Source: Archilochus colubris
Taxonomy: Eukaryota > Chordata > Aves > Apodiformes > Trochilidae
Direction of reading: 5' to 3'
Assembly: GCA_023079485.1 (NCBI GenBank)
Contig: CM041089.1
Span: forward strand, 12,849,001 to 12,913,000
DNA length: 64,000 nucleotides
The position numbers were made by a program, and so were the translations under genes. Of the stretch, positions 21,901 through 34,202 are shown piece by piece. Numbering within the stretch: the stretch's first letter is position 1; the number at the start of each line of letters is the position of its first letter. The notes beneath the pieces were generated by a model. That model did no database searches. It was not told the origin of the DNA and saw only the letters and a program-made list of their open reading frames with translations.

Positions 21901-23820
21901 TACCTGAGCTCTGACAAGTTTTTTTCACCTGTCCAGATAATTTTCCCCTGCCTGTCACCCACTGGTCCCACCCTCACCTTGCTGACTCTCCAGGAGAGTA
22001 GAGACAGGATGACCTCCCAAAATCCAGCACCCCTTGCCCTCACACCAACCCAACCAGAACTGTGCCTGGCTACAAAGTGGGATGAAGGAGAGGAGTTTTT
22101 CAGGATTGAAAAACGTGTTGGTTTGGGATATTTTTGAGCACTGAAGGACTTAACCATGAAGCTCCTCTTGCACACTGCTGTCTACAAGGGCTGGTGGCAT
22201 TACACATGCAAACAAGCCACCTTAAAACCAAATAAATGGAACCAAAACTGCCATCCCTCAGGTGTACACAACAGCATTGCCCCTTTTCATATGAAAATAC
22301 CATGGAAAAGTCTCTTTTTGTGTCATATTAAGCAGCTGGGCACATGTCGGGACCTGAGGTCTACAGCAACTTACTCCTGAAAAAAATGGGCATGAATGAA
22401 GATGTTTTCTTACACCTAAGGGTCACTCATTTAGCAAACCCTGCTTTCACTAGGACCTTGATTCAAGAAGTTTTCAAACGTAATTCTAGTTAACATAGCT
22501 TCAGTTTTGCTGGTGCTATAGAACATCCCATCTGCTGCTGGTCCTAAAAGCTTTGTATCTCTCTCTTTGGGTTTTTTTGGGTTTTTTGGGTTTGTTTTGG
22601 TTTTGATTTTTAGATGACTAAACAGGACTGGAAATACTAGCACTGGAAATACTCCATTTTCTTTTGCACAGATTCAAGCCAAACCTATTTCTTCATCCTG
22701 CTAACCAAGGGAGTCTGGATATAAATCCCTCCCAAGGAGGAAGCCTGCCTTTTGTGCCAAGACTAAAACCTTCTGCAGCTGCTGGGACCAGGCTTTGCTG
22801 CTCTCAGAGCTGCAGGAGGAGGTGTGGTGGCAACTGAAATGCACCTCTGCCCACTCAGACCCTCACCCCTCCTCTCCATCAGCTGCCAAGCAGGGTTTCT
22901 ATCCTGTGCCAAGCAGCCAAGGAGCCCAGCAGGTTGCTGGATGATTTGCCAGCACTGGGAACCAGGCATTTAATTTGCACTGGGATGGCAAAAGGCACCT
23001 CCCTGACACCAAGTCCACCCCCCTGCCAAATCTCACATTCCCCCTCCAGCACCCAGAGGCACAAGTGGGGCACAGCTGGCAGGCAGGGGGGACACCCCAC
23101 ACCCACTCTTGGGGACCCCTTTTCCCCCCACTAGCACAGCTCCTGAGCTGGGGCATTCCTCTAGGAAGTGGCCAGGCACAGCCTTTCTACAGTGTAAATA
23201 AAATAAAAGCAGCACTTTGCTGCTTATTTTGCTTTTTTTATGCTTTGCTTTGCCTTTTTGGGGTTTTTTTTTGTTTTGTTTTTTTGGGGGGTGCAGCACA
23301 GGACAGCAAAGCTCCCAGCAGCAGCTGCCGCCACCTCTGTGTGTGGGAAAATAAAAGGATAATTTCTATAATAATCCCTGATACTAACCACCCTGTGCAA
23401 AAACCACCTTATCAGAGGGAATTAGCTGGAAATTAAAAGATGTGCTTGTGGATTTTGGTTGTCTCCTGCCTGCAGGATTTCAAGGACTTGGTGGAAAAAC
23501 CTCTTGTTAATGCTGCTCTATTTAAAAGAGAAAACCTAATTTCACTGGAGAGCTATTAACATGCAGAGAGAAATTTATATTTGAAGCTTGATTTGTGTTC
23601 ACTGAACAGAGAAAAGACAACAGGGGGGATGGAAAAACCAAGGCAGAGAACACAACTTTCCCCATGATCCTATTTCCTGAACTGTGGCTGTACAGAGCCA
23701 GAATAATTACAGGCTGAGGAGAAATATTGCAAAATGTTAGCACAGTTTGGTTTTTTTTTTTTTAATTATTAATTCACCCTGCAGATTCTAACGGGAGATA
23801 AAGAGCTTGAGCATTTTGGG
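18901..23820. other. Intergenic, no gene recognised
   Basis: AT-rich spacer with a CA microsatellite at about 20969-20982 and a T/G-rich tract at about 23220-23290. Open frames such as 20117-20527 and 22975-23436 lack domains and splice support. Confidence 0.5.
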
Positions 23821-23868
23821 AGGAGGATGCCTTCATTTCTCGACGTGACTGTAGATTATTTCGGCTTC

Positions 23869-23888
23869 AAGGGACAAGAATGTCCCTT
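23869..23888. repeat. Perfect inverted repeat, 8-bp arms, 4-base loop
   Basis: AAGGGACA and TGTCCCTT flank the loop AGAA. The hairpin or dimeric site lies in a low-repeat stretch (about 23830-23920). It resembles a steroid-receptor palindrome, but the spacing is 4 rather than the required 3. Confidence 0.85.
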
Positions 23889-23920
23889 TAACATCTGACC
23901 TGGCCTTTATTTAAGAGCAG

Positions 23921-26385
23921 CACTTCACGGTTCAGGAAAGACAGACAATTTTCTAATTCCCAGCTCTGCTGGAGGCTGTGGCAGCAACTTCCAGACAGGA
24001 CACCTGCTAACACTAGAGAAATGGCATTATTATGTCTACAAGTTTACAAATCTGAGGATCAAAAAGCCTTTGCTTTTGCTGCTACTCCACAGGCCAAGGA
24101 TGACGACTTCTTCAAAACAGGGTTTCACAGAGGTTTTTTTTTTTCTTTCCCCCCCCCCCTCCAAGAAATGGTTTCTTTTCACTTTCAGCAGATCGGTTTC
24201 CACGTGAAAAAGTCAATAGTCAAAGAGTTTCCTAAGTTTCATTGGTGTGTAGCAGAAAGGGGATTAGACCTGGGGCCTTTTTACTGGCAAGCCTTTAAGC
24301 AAATAAATGTTTTTTGGATTCTTAGAGAAACAAACCTAACTCAAACAGCAATCCAGAATATATGGGATTTGCTCCTCCCTGACCCAAATATTAAAAAGAG
24401 AATTAATTACTGAAGGTTTAAGGGATAAGAGAGTTAAATCTTTCTCTGCTGTAATTTTGCACTTATAGTTGCTAGTTATCCCAAGCAGAATGGCTGTTTC
24501 TGCCATATTCACAGTGAGTTTTTAATCACCAATATCCAGCAAAATGCAATGGTTCATTTTTAACAGATCAGTTTAATCCAGAGCTGTGATTCCTCAGCAG
24601 AAAGAGAGGCAAAAAACCAACTCCATGTGCTCTACCTGCTAGGCAAAGGCATCACTTAATAACCCACAAATCCCAAAGCTGAAGCCTTCAGTTTCCTAGG
24701 GCACAATCAATCCACAACAGATGATGATGCTAATTGTTTTTTTAATAATAACTGTTTTACTTAAACTCCAAAAATCACAATAGGGAGATCATCCAAAAGT
24801 TTAAAACGTATCACCACACATATAAACATTTTGTACAACCCCAGAGCAGCTGCCCCAGACACAGCCCCGGGGTGGCTGTACCAGCAGTTTGCCAGCATCC
24901 AGTGCACCTGGGGCAGAGCTGCCAGGCTGGCTTTAATTAAGCCAGAAAATTAAGGAGAAGTCAGGAAAAACAGTTGGCTAATATGCTCCCAAGTCAGCTA
25001 GAGGACATCAACATTCTGCTCTACAAAACAAACCTTACAGGAAAAAGACAGGGTAGATTTGGCTGAAGAGAAAATGATAAGCTCTTTGATAAGTTTGCCT
25101 CTCTGTGCTGTTTAGATAGTTTTAAAGGCTTTTCTGAAATTAATAGATCTATTTCCACTTCTCCTCCTTCATGGGAACAGACTTTTAGCATTTTTTTGAG
25201 AGGCCTCTACACCTCTCTGAGCCCAGACTGCAGCTCTCCCCTGCCAAGCTGCTACTGGGGAGGTGCCACCTTTAATTTCACTATAAACCATGTTCCAGTT
25301 TTGCCTCTATAAGCCCCCAGGTCCTCCAGCTAAAGCATGATGGTGCCTAATCCCACATTGCCAAACTGGGGCAGATTCTTCCCCTTTCCTACCAAAATTT
25401 GTGATTTGCTGCAGACCAAGCTTCCAAACCCAGTGCAACCCAAAACACAGAAATACCTTAAAAAAAAAACAACCAAAACTCACCAGAAAGAAATAGAAGG
25501 TTTTGCTTGCTTCATTAGCAGCTGGAAAACTCACTTCCCCGATGTCCTGCCTCAAATAACCCTCCTTCCAGCAGAAAATCCTGGAGCCAAACCCACACCT
25601 CTTAAACCAGAGGCAAGAATCATCCTGCTGGTGGGTAAAGAAGAGGAGCAGAGCCTCCTTTCTTCCCCGTCAAGTTACAAACCCACCCGTGGGGTGCCTA
25701 AATACCTGTGAGAAGGTGTAGCCTGAGCTAACCCTGCACAGCTGAGCTGGGGCAGCCTAAAGCCAGCAAACACATCAAATTGCCCCCAGTAAAAAGGAGT
25801 CTGGGTTTCACAGCACTCTAAAGAGTGGGAAAAAAAAAAATCATCCCACTTTTCTCTTTTGGCAAGTGTTTAGGTGAGACCACTTTTAAGGCATTTCAAA
25901 AGCCACAGACTCCATTTGGGGTCAGACTCATCCTCCTAAAACTCAGTGAGACCCCTGAGCCTCCCCCAGCATCTCTTCCCAAGTTTTGGTGGCTCTCCCC
26001 TCTGTGCCACACGTTTGGAGGTGGCTGGGTCCCCCGGGTGGGTTTGCACATCCCAGTGCCCATCCTGGTCCTCATCCCCACCCTGTGGTAGCACCCTTCC
26101 CCTCTTCCCATCAATTCAAACACTGACCCTTTCCAAGAAAAAATTAAAAAGAGAGAAAGCATTTGCAGACCAAATCTGGCTTTATTTTCCCTTTGCCCCA
26201 AGGAGATTAATTTTCCCTGGAATCCTCCTGGATTTAGGCAAAATCCACCCTGTCTCCCACCCCAAACCCCTTGTGCCAGCTCAGGGAAGAGAAGGATTTG
26301 CCTTTTTTCCTGGAAGGAAAGAGGTTGGCGAGGAGGGGAAGGAGGAGAGTTTTAAAGGGAGGGAGAGAGGAGGCCGAGCTCATGC
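23921..26385. other. Intergenic, no gene recognised
   Basis: Includes a T/C run at about 24133-24163 and assorted AT-rich sequence. No exon or RNA gene is seen. Confidence 0.5.
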
Positions 26386-26389
26386 ACGG

Positions 26390-27130
26390 ATTTTAATCTG
26401 ATCACTTCCCTGTCAAACTAATCCCTGCCTGACTCAGATTGGATTTTTAGAAACGTGCCTGGAAACCAAAAAGCAAACCTCATTTGAATGAAGCACACAC
26501 TCCGCAGCCCCCATCTGCAAAGGGCCGCAATTAAATGCAAAAAAAAAAAAAAAAAAAAAAGGGGGCATGGAGGGAGGAAAGAAGGGGTGGGGGGAGAGGG
26601 AGAGAAAATTAGCATTTTCCGCGGCCATCTGGCATGAGGAGCAGGCGATGGGGAACAAAAGGAGATTTAGGCAAAGGGGAGAGGCGAGTGTGCCATGGCA
26701 TTGACCTGCAAATGAGCCTTTGTGAGCGAATTAAAGCTTCCCGGACCCCCCGGGACACCCCAAAACAGGCACCATTACAAACCATCCGGACAAAAACCCA
26801 CTCATCAAAATTGTCTGCGTTTGAAGGAAGGGGAGGGGGGGGGAAGAGACCATTTAAACCTGCACCTTCCCTGCCCCCACCTCCTGTAATAGGCGGTTAA
26901 TAGGGACTTGGCAGGGATGGGGGGGGGACACGACCCTACACCCCTCTCTGACGGTGTAATGGGGTGGACACCTTTAAAACCTGTCTATAAAACCCAAGTG
27001 AAAGGTTATTTATAGCCCTAGACTTTAACAATAGGGAAGGAAAAAATAAAAGGAAGGGGGGGGGACTTGGTGATATATTAGCTCCCAGATGCTGTTTATT
27101 TAATTCCGGGAGGAGGGATGGAGGTGTTTG
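26390..27130. promoter_or_regulatory. Candidate enhancer with MEF2 site
   Basis: Repeat-poor block interrupted by an A22 tract at 26539-26560. It contains a perfect MEF2 consensus (TTATTTATAG, 27006-27015), nearby E-box-like CATCTG/CAGATG motifs and homeodomain-type AATTAA sites. CDKN1C is induced during muscle differentiation in mammals, so a muscle enhancer is one possible reading. This is inference from motifs, which occur often by chance. Confidence 0.3.
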
Positions 27131-27439
27131 AAAGTATATTTCTGAGGAAAATATTAATAATTTTTCCCCGGGGATGGCAGGGAGGAAAGGGATAATCAAG
27201 GATGCCATGGCCCAAAAAGAAATGGAAAACCGTGAGGGTGAGAGCTTTGGTCTTTTACCCCACTTTGCCCTTAACTCTTGCCTTGAATCTGGGAAAGCCT
27301 GAGGATTTCGAAGTGAAACCGAAGATTTTGCCCAGGGGTAGATACACGAAAAAGTGTTGGGGAGCCACCTCCCTTCATCCCTCAACCAGAAAGAGAAGAA
27401 GGACTAAAATCGGAGGCCAGCTGGGGGGAAACTTGTCAA

Positions 27440-27990
27440 TGAAACGTGGTTCTTTTATGGCCCTCCCCCCCGGGGCACAGCCCCATTAGAACCCACCAGC
27501 TAAAGAGACTCAGCTGCCTCCTCCCCACCCGCGGCAGGTACACGGGGGGGCCGCAACCAACCGGACCCCCCCTCACCCAGGCTGGACCGGACTGGGTTTT
27601 GCAAAGCCTAGCGGAGACACTTGCTCGGGGTGGGGTTGTGGGGGGATGGATGTGCGTGTGCATGCGTGTGCATGCGTGTGCCCCGCAGCAGCCCACGGGG
27701 ATGAGGAGGGAGAGGGAGGAGGGGGGGGGACACGGCGGTCGCAGCCCCCCAGGTGCCGCTCCCCCGGGGTTTGTTTGCAGTCAATATTCATGTGTTTCTG
27801 TCACCGGGGCGGCTCTTTTCACAGTGATCAGCCGGGCAGAAGACTGAATGACAGGAGACTCGTGGCTCGGCTGCTTTCGGAGAGGGGGGGGAGGGATGGA
27901 TTCAAGCCGCCCAACCCGCTGCTGCTATTTCTTTTCTTTTTGTTGTTTTTTTTTTTTCTGGGGAGGGGGGGCACAGACGGGCGACTCAGC
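27440..27990. promoter_or_regulatory. CpG-enriched patch between the two genes
   Basis: CpG density rises over about 550 bp, with GC runs and a GTGTGCATGC-type microsatellite at 27651-27680. It contains ATTCATG/TGATCAGC stretches that look like ordinary complex sequence rather than repeat. No coding exon is apparent. It may be a regulatory element or the start of a non-coding transcript. Confidence 0.4.
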
Positions 27991-30085
27991 CCCTAAGGGA
28001 GGGATCACCCTGCTGGGGGAGGTCACCCTGCCCTGGGTGAGGATGAGGCAGCGATGCCCTGAGCCTTCCCCTGTGCCCAAACACTTGGGGCCCTGGAGGG
28101 GGGGAGGACCCCCACCACAAATACACACACAGAGCATATGGGCTGTGGGCCTGGCCACTCACCCCCCCACAGCGTGTGGCGTGGGGGGCTCATGGGTGCC
28201 CATGGATGGGATCCTCCCTGGTGGCTGCTGAGGCTTGCAGACCCACAGTGAGGAGGAGAGCCCCAGGATGGCCATAAACCAGGCTGAGCTGGGGAGGTAG
28301 GGTGACACCAGGGCTGGAGGGTGGGCTACCAAAACCTTTTGGGATCTTTCTGGGCATAGAGCATCAGGAATGAAGCAGCAGCATGTGCCTCGCATCCCTA
28401 TGGCTCAGGGCATGGGTTCCCCAAGCTCCTCTGTGCTGCACAGCTCTCCTCACCCTCCAGGTTATTTCCAGGCTGCAAGAGGGGAGGGAAGAAAAGCCAC
28501 TCTCAGGGGGCTGCCTTTTTTGGGGGGGGTCACATTTTGTTCCTTCCTACTTGCCCTGCCACCTTCCCTTGCCTTGCAGTGCTGCTCCTCTGGGTGCCTG
28601 TGTTCTGTTTGGTTTTTTGTTTGTTTGTTTGGTTTTTGTTTTGTTTTGTTTCAGTGTCCACAAACTTGTGATTTTTCTCTGCAGCTCACCAGGGAGGCAA
28701 ATGAGTCTGAGGGAGCACCCTCCTCATTGAAACCGGAGGTGAATGAATTATGAGCAGGCGAAAATTGGAACCATGGCTCTGAGCGAGTGTTTTCTAGAGA
28801 GTTACTATTCCAGGCTTTGAAATCAATTGATACATAATTAGATTCCTCAAGAGAGGACAAACAAGGGCTGCCATTCACCCCCTCCTTCTCCCACATGCAT
28901 CCCAAAGAGAGACTGGAGGCTTTAGCAGAAACCAGACAGCCAGCATTCTCCAGCACTAAAAACATATTCTGGCTTTGGGTGTTCATTTAACAAACAGATC
29001 CTTGAACCTTGCTTCTGTTTTCAGTTTATTTCGACCGAGTTTCTTTGTGTTCAGTTCATTAAAACATGTCTCCTTTGAGATCTATTTTTACATTTCAAGA
29101 ATCCAGTATTGTACTTCTGCGGTGGCAGATGGCCCTAGACATCCAAGCATAAGCTCTTTCCTGCTTTTTTCCTCTCTTTCTTAGGTCCTTTCTGTGCTGC
29201 ACTTGAAGCTGTTACAGCAGCCACCCCTCTTTGCAATGCCTGGTGTGCAGGGGAGCACTGGGGTATCAGTGGGTTACTGAACCCTCCAGGTGTATTTTAA
29301 GCTGAGCTGATACTGCTTTCTGTAAGATAAAAGTGCTCCAAAGCTGGATGGATCCTGGTCATGGAGGTGACATGCTAACTTTGCACCACTTTACCTGGGG
29401 GTGCTGTTCTGTAGTTAGTAACTTCTGAGTTTCATGCTTGAGGGAGAGAAAAACGAGGTACAATAGCAAAGCACACAACAGGATGCCTGAAAAGAAAGAT
29501 TTGGGTTCATGAAAGAACTCTGAAGGAAATGGAAAAAGATACAGTGAGTAGAAAAAACATGTTAAAGGTTATTGAACAAAACAGCAGCAGCCCTGGCCAA
29601 GTGGGCCACCTAATTGAAAGCAATGGCTCAGCTCCTCTGGCTGCCCTTGCAAATGATGCAGTGGCAACAACCCCTTCAAAACTTCAACTCCATGGCAAAT
29701 GTGGATTGTGAGTGCTGCAGCCCTTAGCATCATTTGTCAGATATATTAATAGTATTAAAAAACCCTGTACCAGGAACAAGAAAAGAGAAAAAAGCTGTCT
29801 GAGCTGCCACAGATCCATATCTTAGGTATAGTGTCAATCTGGACTATAGCCTAAAATAAGCTGGGTGTCTTAAAGACATTACAAAAAAAAAGAGATGACA
29901 CAGTGGCATGGTAAATCAGACATTAGAATTGTTCAGAAAGTTAGGTAGAAGTAAGGCTTTGTCCTCTGTAGTAAAAGGAAACAAAGGCTGAAAAGTTTTC
30001 CAACAAAGATGCTTGGTTGGGTAACAACCAAAGCAGAAGTCCTCAGATATTTCTGAGAGGAGGCTATTGTGTTTCTGGTTGGTGC
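27991..30085. other. Intergenic, no gene recognised
   Basis: Contains a GTTT-type simple repeat at about 28610-28650. No exon is supported on either strand. Confidence 0.5.
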
Positions 30086-30089
30086 ATAG

Positions 30090-30248
30090 ATGTTATATCT
30101 ACCAGAAGCTGTGGATGCCCCCTCCCTGGAAATGTTCAAGGCCAGGTTGGATGGAGCTTTGAGAAACATGGTCTGGTGGGATCTATCCCTGTCCATGGCA
30201 GGGAAGTTGTAACTTAAGGCCCCTTCCAACCCAAATCATTCTGTGCCT
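30090..30248 (+). mobile_element. Old CR1 3' fragment
   Basis: Plus-strand, diverged CR1 end. It has the usual GGTTGGATGGAGCTTTGAG block and CCTTCCAACCC followed by a degenerate ATTCTGTG tail. It is much more diverged than the copies at 1921 or 57116, so it is an older subfamily. Confidence 0.85.
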
Positions 30249-32195
30249 CTATATTTATCTCTGCAGATGTCTACACATGTATTTCACTATTTTTTGGTTC
30301 ACTTTTTTACCAGTGTTAAGCAACAGACTACAGGCAGAACAAGCTGGAAGGGCTTGGTGAATGCAGGCAAGACTGGATTTTGCTGCTCCATGGTTGATGT
30401 ATCCATATACTGAGACAGCCTACTCTTTTATGGGAAGCAGGACAAGCTGAGGAACATTCCATGCTGCCTTTGCAAGATGATGCCCTTCCTTGATGCCCAC
30501 TCCTGTATCCCAGCCTTGACCACAGCACCCCAGGAGCTCTGGCATAGGTACAACAATCTCCAGGCCAGTTTCTTGTCTTGAGCTGTCCATTGCTTTAAGT
30601 AATTGCTCATTTTGTGTCCTGAGCCAGCCTTGGCAAGCTCTAAAGGAGGACAATATAGATCTGAGTTAGCCTCAAAGGATTTGAGAGTTTTCCTCTCCAG
30701 CATTAGCACTGTCTAGCAATCCCAGCACACATCTTTTTGCATTTTGGGTGAATTAGGACAAAGGATGACTATAAATAGCTTGGTGGAACAGGTTTCCATT
30801 GCTGCTGCAATTCCTCTTCTGGTGCTGGACCACCACCAACTCCTGGCTGGACAGACAAAAGCTTCAGCTGCACCAGGAGAGTATAATCCAGGATGGCAAA
30901 GCAGCAGGACCTGTACTGGCCATCACAGTAGCCACTGGCCATCTCCTGCAGGGTGAGCTTATACCAGGTTTGCCTCTGTCAGTGTCCAAAGTTTCTGAGA
31001 ACACTCAGGAGGAGGAGCAGCAACACAAGCTCCTTCCTTTCCCCTCTGCATGGCTTCCCTCAACCTTCTTCTGATGGGGCCACACTCAGAAGTGAGAAGT
31101 GGCAGAAGAAATCTCTGTGTTATCAGCTATTTCCACCCCCCAAACACCTTGAGCTTGTGGTTCAGAAATTATTCTTTTTACCTCCTTTCAGCTGGCTCCA
31201 GATTCAGGAGTGTGGAGGCAGAGAACTTTTGGGAATGGAACAACTCACAGGCTTCCATCCTGGATAGAAGGGACCCTGCCAGCTGCAAGGCTTAGAGCTC
31301 AGAAAAAGGCAGCAAGAATGCAGAAGTAGTGAGCAGGAAGTGCTCACGGGGCAGGGAGTGTTTTGGGCTTGTCAGGAGAGGAAAGATAAAAAAAGAAAAA
31401 AAAAAAAGAAAAAGGAAAAAGGCAGCTCTGCAGATCCAAGCTTGATTACTCTTAATCCTCCCTAAAAACATCCAGGTCCTTCCAACGTTTGCTTTTTTTC
31501 ATTCCTCATCATCTTTGTTATTGCTTGTCTTGATGATCTGCCCAAAGAATATTAGACACCTCTAGATCTTTTTCTGTTAGAAGCATCAAAACAGAGGACA
31601 GGTAGTCCTCACTTGCAGCTAGCAGTGTCCCCTAGAGAGACCTGACAGATGATGGCTTTTGAGAGGAGCTTAGAGACATCTGAGCAGTCATTTTCCCCCA
31701 TGGTACAGAGAAAATAAAGGTGAGCTAAGGCATGAGGATGGGCTAAGGATATAATCAATGGCAGTGGGCAAACAGATGTCACTTTGCTTATCTCTTTGCT
31801 GGCTTCTGGACTTGTGCAGACTCCCCTGAAGTCAGTGGGTTTCTGTGCTGGTGGGAGAGTTCCCCACTGAGCATTGATCACAGACTCTTTGGAGATTTAT
31901 CTATGAAGCAGCTGCTCCTTTCTGAGTGCTAGATGCAGAGATGAGGTGGTTTTTTTTGTTTGTTTGTTTTAATGCATAGGTCTTTTCATCAGTCTTTGCT
32001 GTGTCTGACCTGTTTTCCTTCTAGATTTTGATCATTTTCATGCCAAAAGATGTATTCACCAGGCCTGCATCAAGGCCCACTAGAGTGTGGGACTGAGGAT
32101 GGTTGGTGGCATCCTCTGGGCTCTGTCCCCCATCTGAGCATGGTGCTCCAGCACCTGTGATCAGAAATGGTAACAGTGACTGCAGAGGGGATGCT
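30249..32195. other. Intergenic, no gene recognised
   Basis: A-rich simple sequence lies at about 31388-31423, and a T-rich run at about 31949-31970. No gene is seen. Confidence 0.5.
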
Positions 32196-32430
32196 CAATC
32201 ACTCACAGGATGGAAGGGACCTCAAGGATCAAATGGCCCAACCCTTCTATTATTATTGTTAATCTGTGATGCCCCAGCACCCCACTGAGCTGAGACTTAA
32301 AACTTTGAAGGTGGGGGAATCCACCACTTCCCTTGAGACCATTCCAATGCCTGACTGTCCTCATGGAGAGAAATTTTCCTCTTGTGTCCAATGGGAATCT
32401 CCCCAGGAGCAACTTGTGCCCACTGGGGAC
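32196..32430 (-). mobile_element. Old CR1 3' fragment
   Basis: Minus-strand, diverged CR1. GGATGGAAGGGACCTCAAGG at its left end and CCATTCCAATGCCTGACTG further right match the CR1 3' region in inverted orientation. The terminal ATTCTATGA tail has degraded. Confidence 0.85.
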
Positions 32431-32639
32431 AAGAGTCCATGGGTTTCTTTGTAAATGGGGGAGTCCATAGGGGCTGCCTGTAGCTACTGGAATATTCTAA
32501 TCATGTCTCCTACATTTCAAGTACCAATGATGTACTGGAGGTGGCAGGCCAAGAAACAGAGTCTGCTTAAAAAGGGAAGCGACTAGGAGTGGATTTGGTT
32601 GTAGAGCTGGAGAAGAGATGCTCAGAAGGACACAGCTCA

Positions 32640-33270
32640 GCCTCCCCCTTAACTCCGGATGCAGGGTCCAGCCCCGCAGCAGGACCGGCCCAAACCGCGT
32701 CTCACCCTAATGTAATGGGGAATCACCTCGGAGCAGGCTGCAGCCGGGATGGAGAGAGGGCAGAACGGTACCAGCACCACCTTCCTCCCCCCTCGCCCCC
32801 CCCCCCGCATTGGACCGGCTCTCCCGGCACCGGGCCGGGGTCCCAACAGCACCGCGTCGTGTGCGCTCCCCCTGCTGGCCCCGCATGGCAGCGCCACCTC
32901 CCCCAGACCCCCCCTTTGCATCTCCCCCCCACGCACCGTGTCCCCCATCACCCTCCCGGGGGATGAATTACCCACCCACCCCCCAGAGAGGGTCCCCAGC
33001 TGCTCCGAGGGCGCAATAAAACCCGAAAAAACCGCAGCGAACAGATTTCTGGGGAAGGAGGAGCATCACCCACCCTGCCCACCCGCATCCCCACCCCGGG
33101 CTGTGCTGTGGGTCCGTGTGGCACCCAGAGGTGGGAGAGAGAGAATCTCGGTGTGCCCCCCCCCCTCCCTCCCTCAGCTAAGCATTCCAGAGAAAAAATA
33201 GGTAGGGCCACCTTCCCAACATCGTTGTCACCAACTGGCACTAAGGCTTTATCCCCCCCACCCCCCCGCA
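32640..33270. promoter_or_regulatory. CpG island between CDKN1C and KCNQ1
   Basis: CpG-dense, GC-rich block of about 600 bp flanked on both sides by old CR1 pieces, densest at about 32800-32950. There is no coding exon with family resemblance. It contains a strong CTCF-like site and long C runs. It may be an insulator, an orphan promoter or a non-coding RNA start. Confidence 0.55.
32865..32878 (-). promoter_or_regulatory. CTCF-like binding site
   Basis: GCTCCCCCTGCTGG matches the reverse complement of the 14-base CTCF core (CCASYAGRKGGCRS) at 13 of 14 positions. A weaker partial match (GCGCCACCT) follows at about 32891. It lies in a CpG island between two convergent genes, a sensible place for an insulator. 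Binding depends on methylation and is not shown. Confidence 0.5.
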
Positions 33271-33641
33271 AAAAAAGAAAAAATTCAAATATCCACCTGG
33301 AAAAGGAGAGCAGAGGAATAAATACCCCAAGGTGACCCCGAGTCCCACTGCCATCTCCCCTCCCATTTTGGGTGGCTAGGGCAGAAAGGAGGAAAGGGAA
33401 GGCAGAAGGACCATGGTCCATTTTCCCCCTGTGCTGCCCTGCTCCTGGGTGAAGTTTGTGGTGTGGAGTCCCCCTCGTCTGCTCCTGTCTTGGAGGACTT
33501 AATGTTGAACAAGAACTAAAGCTGTGATTTCAAACTGAGCTGGGCAGTGGGGAAAACTCATGATGTCTCTGTGTATGAGGGAAGGAAAAGAGGAACAGCT
33601 GGAAAAGGGCAGCAAATAAGCAAGTGCATGGCTTCATCAGA
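33271..33641. other. Spacer between CpG island and CR1
   Basis: GC-mixed sequence with C and A runs near 33250-33285. Nothing recognisable is present. Confidence 0.5.
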
Positions 33642-34202
33642 AGCGTGGAGATGTGGCCAGGGGAGGTGATTTTCCCTCTCTGCTTTGCTCCTGGGAGACC
33701 CCACCTGGAGCACTGTGTCCTGTTCTGGAGTGGGAGTCCCAAGAAGGAGATGGAGCTGCTGGAGCAAGTCCAGAGGAGGGACACAGAGATGTTCAGAGGG
33801 CTGGAGCACCTCTGCTATGAAGACAGACTGAGAGGATTGAGGTTGTTCAGTCCAGAGAAGAGAAGGCTCTGAGGAGACCTGATAGCAACCTGCTGGTACC
33901 TGAAGGGGCTACAGGAAAGTTGAGGAGGGACTTTGTGCGTGGGACAAGGAATAACAGCTTCAAACTGGAAGAGGGTAGCTTGGCATTAGTTATAAGGAAG
34001 AAATTCCCAGCTGTCAGGGAGGTGAGACACTGGCACAGGGTGCCCAGGGAAGCTGTGGCTGCCCCATCCCTGGCAGTGTCTCAGCCCAGGTTGGATGGGG
34101 CTGGAGCAACCTGGGCTGTGGGAGGTGTCCCTGCACATGGCAGGAGGATTGTAACTGGATGAGCTTTCAGGTCCCTTCCAACCCAAACCTTTTTATGATT
34201 TT
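33642..34202 (+). mobile_element. Older CR1 LINE 3' segment
   Basis: Plus-strand CR1 of about 560 bp. The order of blocks (CTGGAGCAAGTCCAGAGGAG, AGACTGAGAGGATTGAGG, GTGCCCAGGGAAGCTGTGG, CCTTCCAACCCAAACC) is that of CR1 ORF2 end plus 3' UTR. It is clearly diverged from the young copies, with a decayed tail (TTTTTATGATTTT). Confidence 0.92.

Noticed and set aside
23869..23888. Glucocorticoid/androgen response element
   Set aside because: The palindrome spacing is 4 bases, whereas the receptor dimer requires 3.
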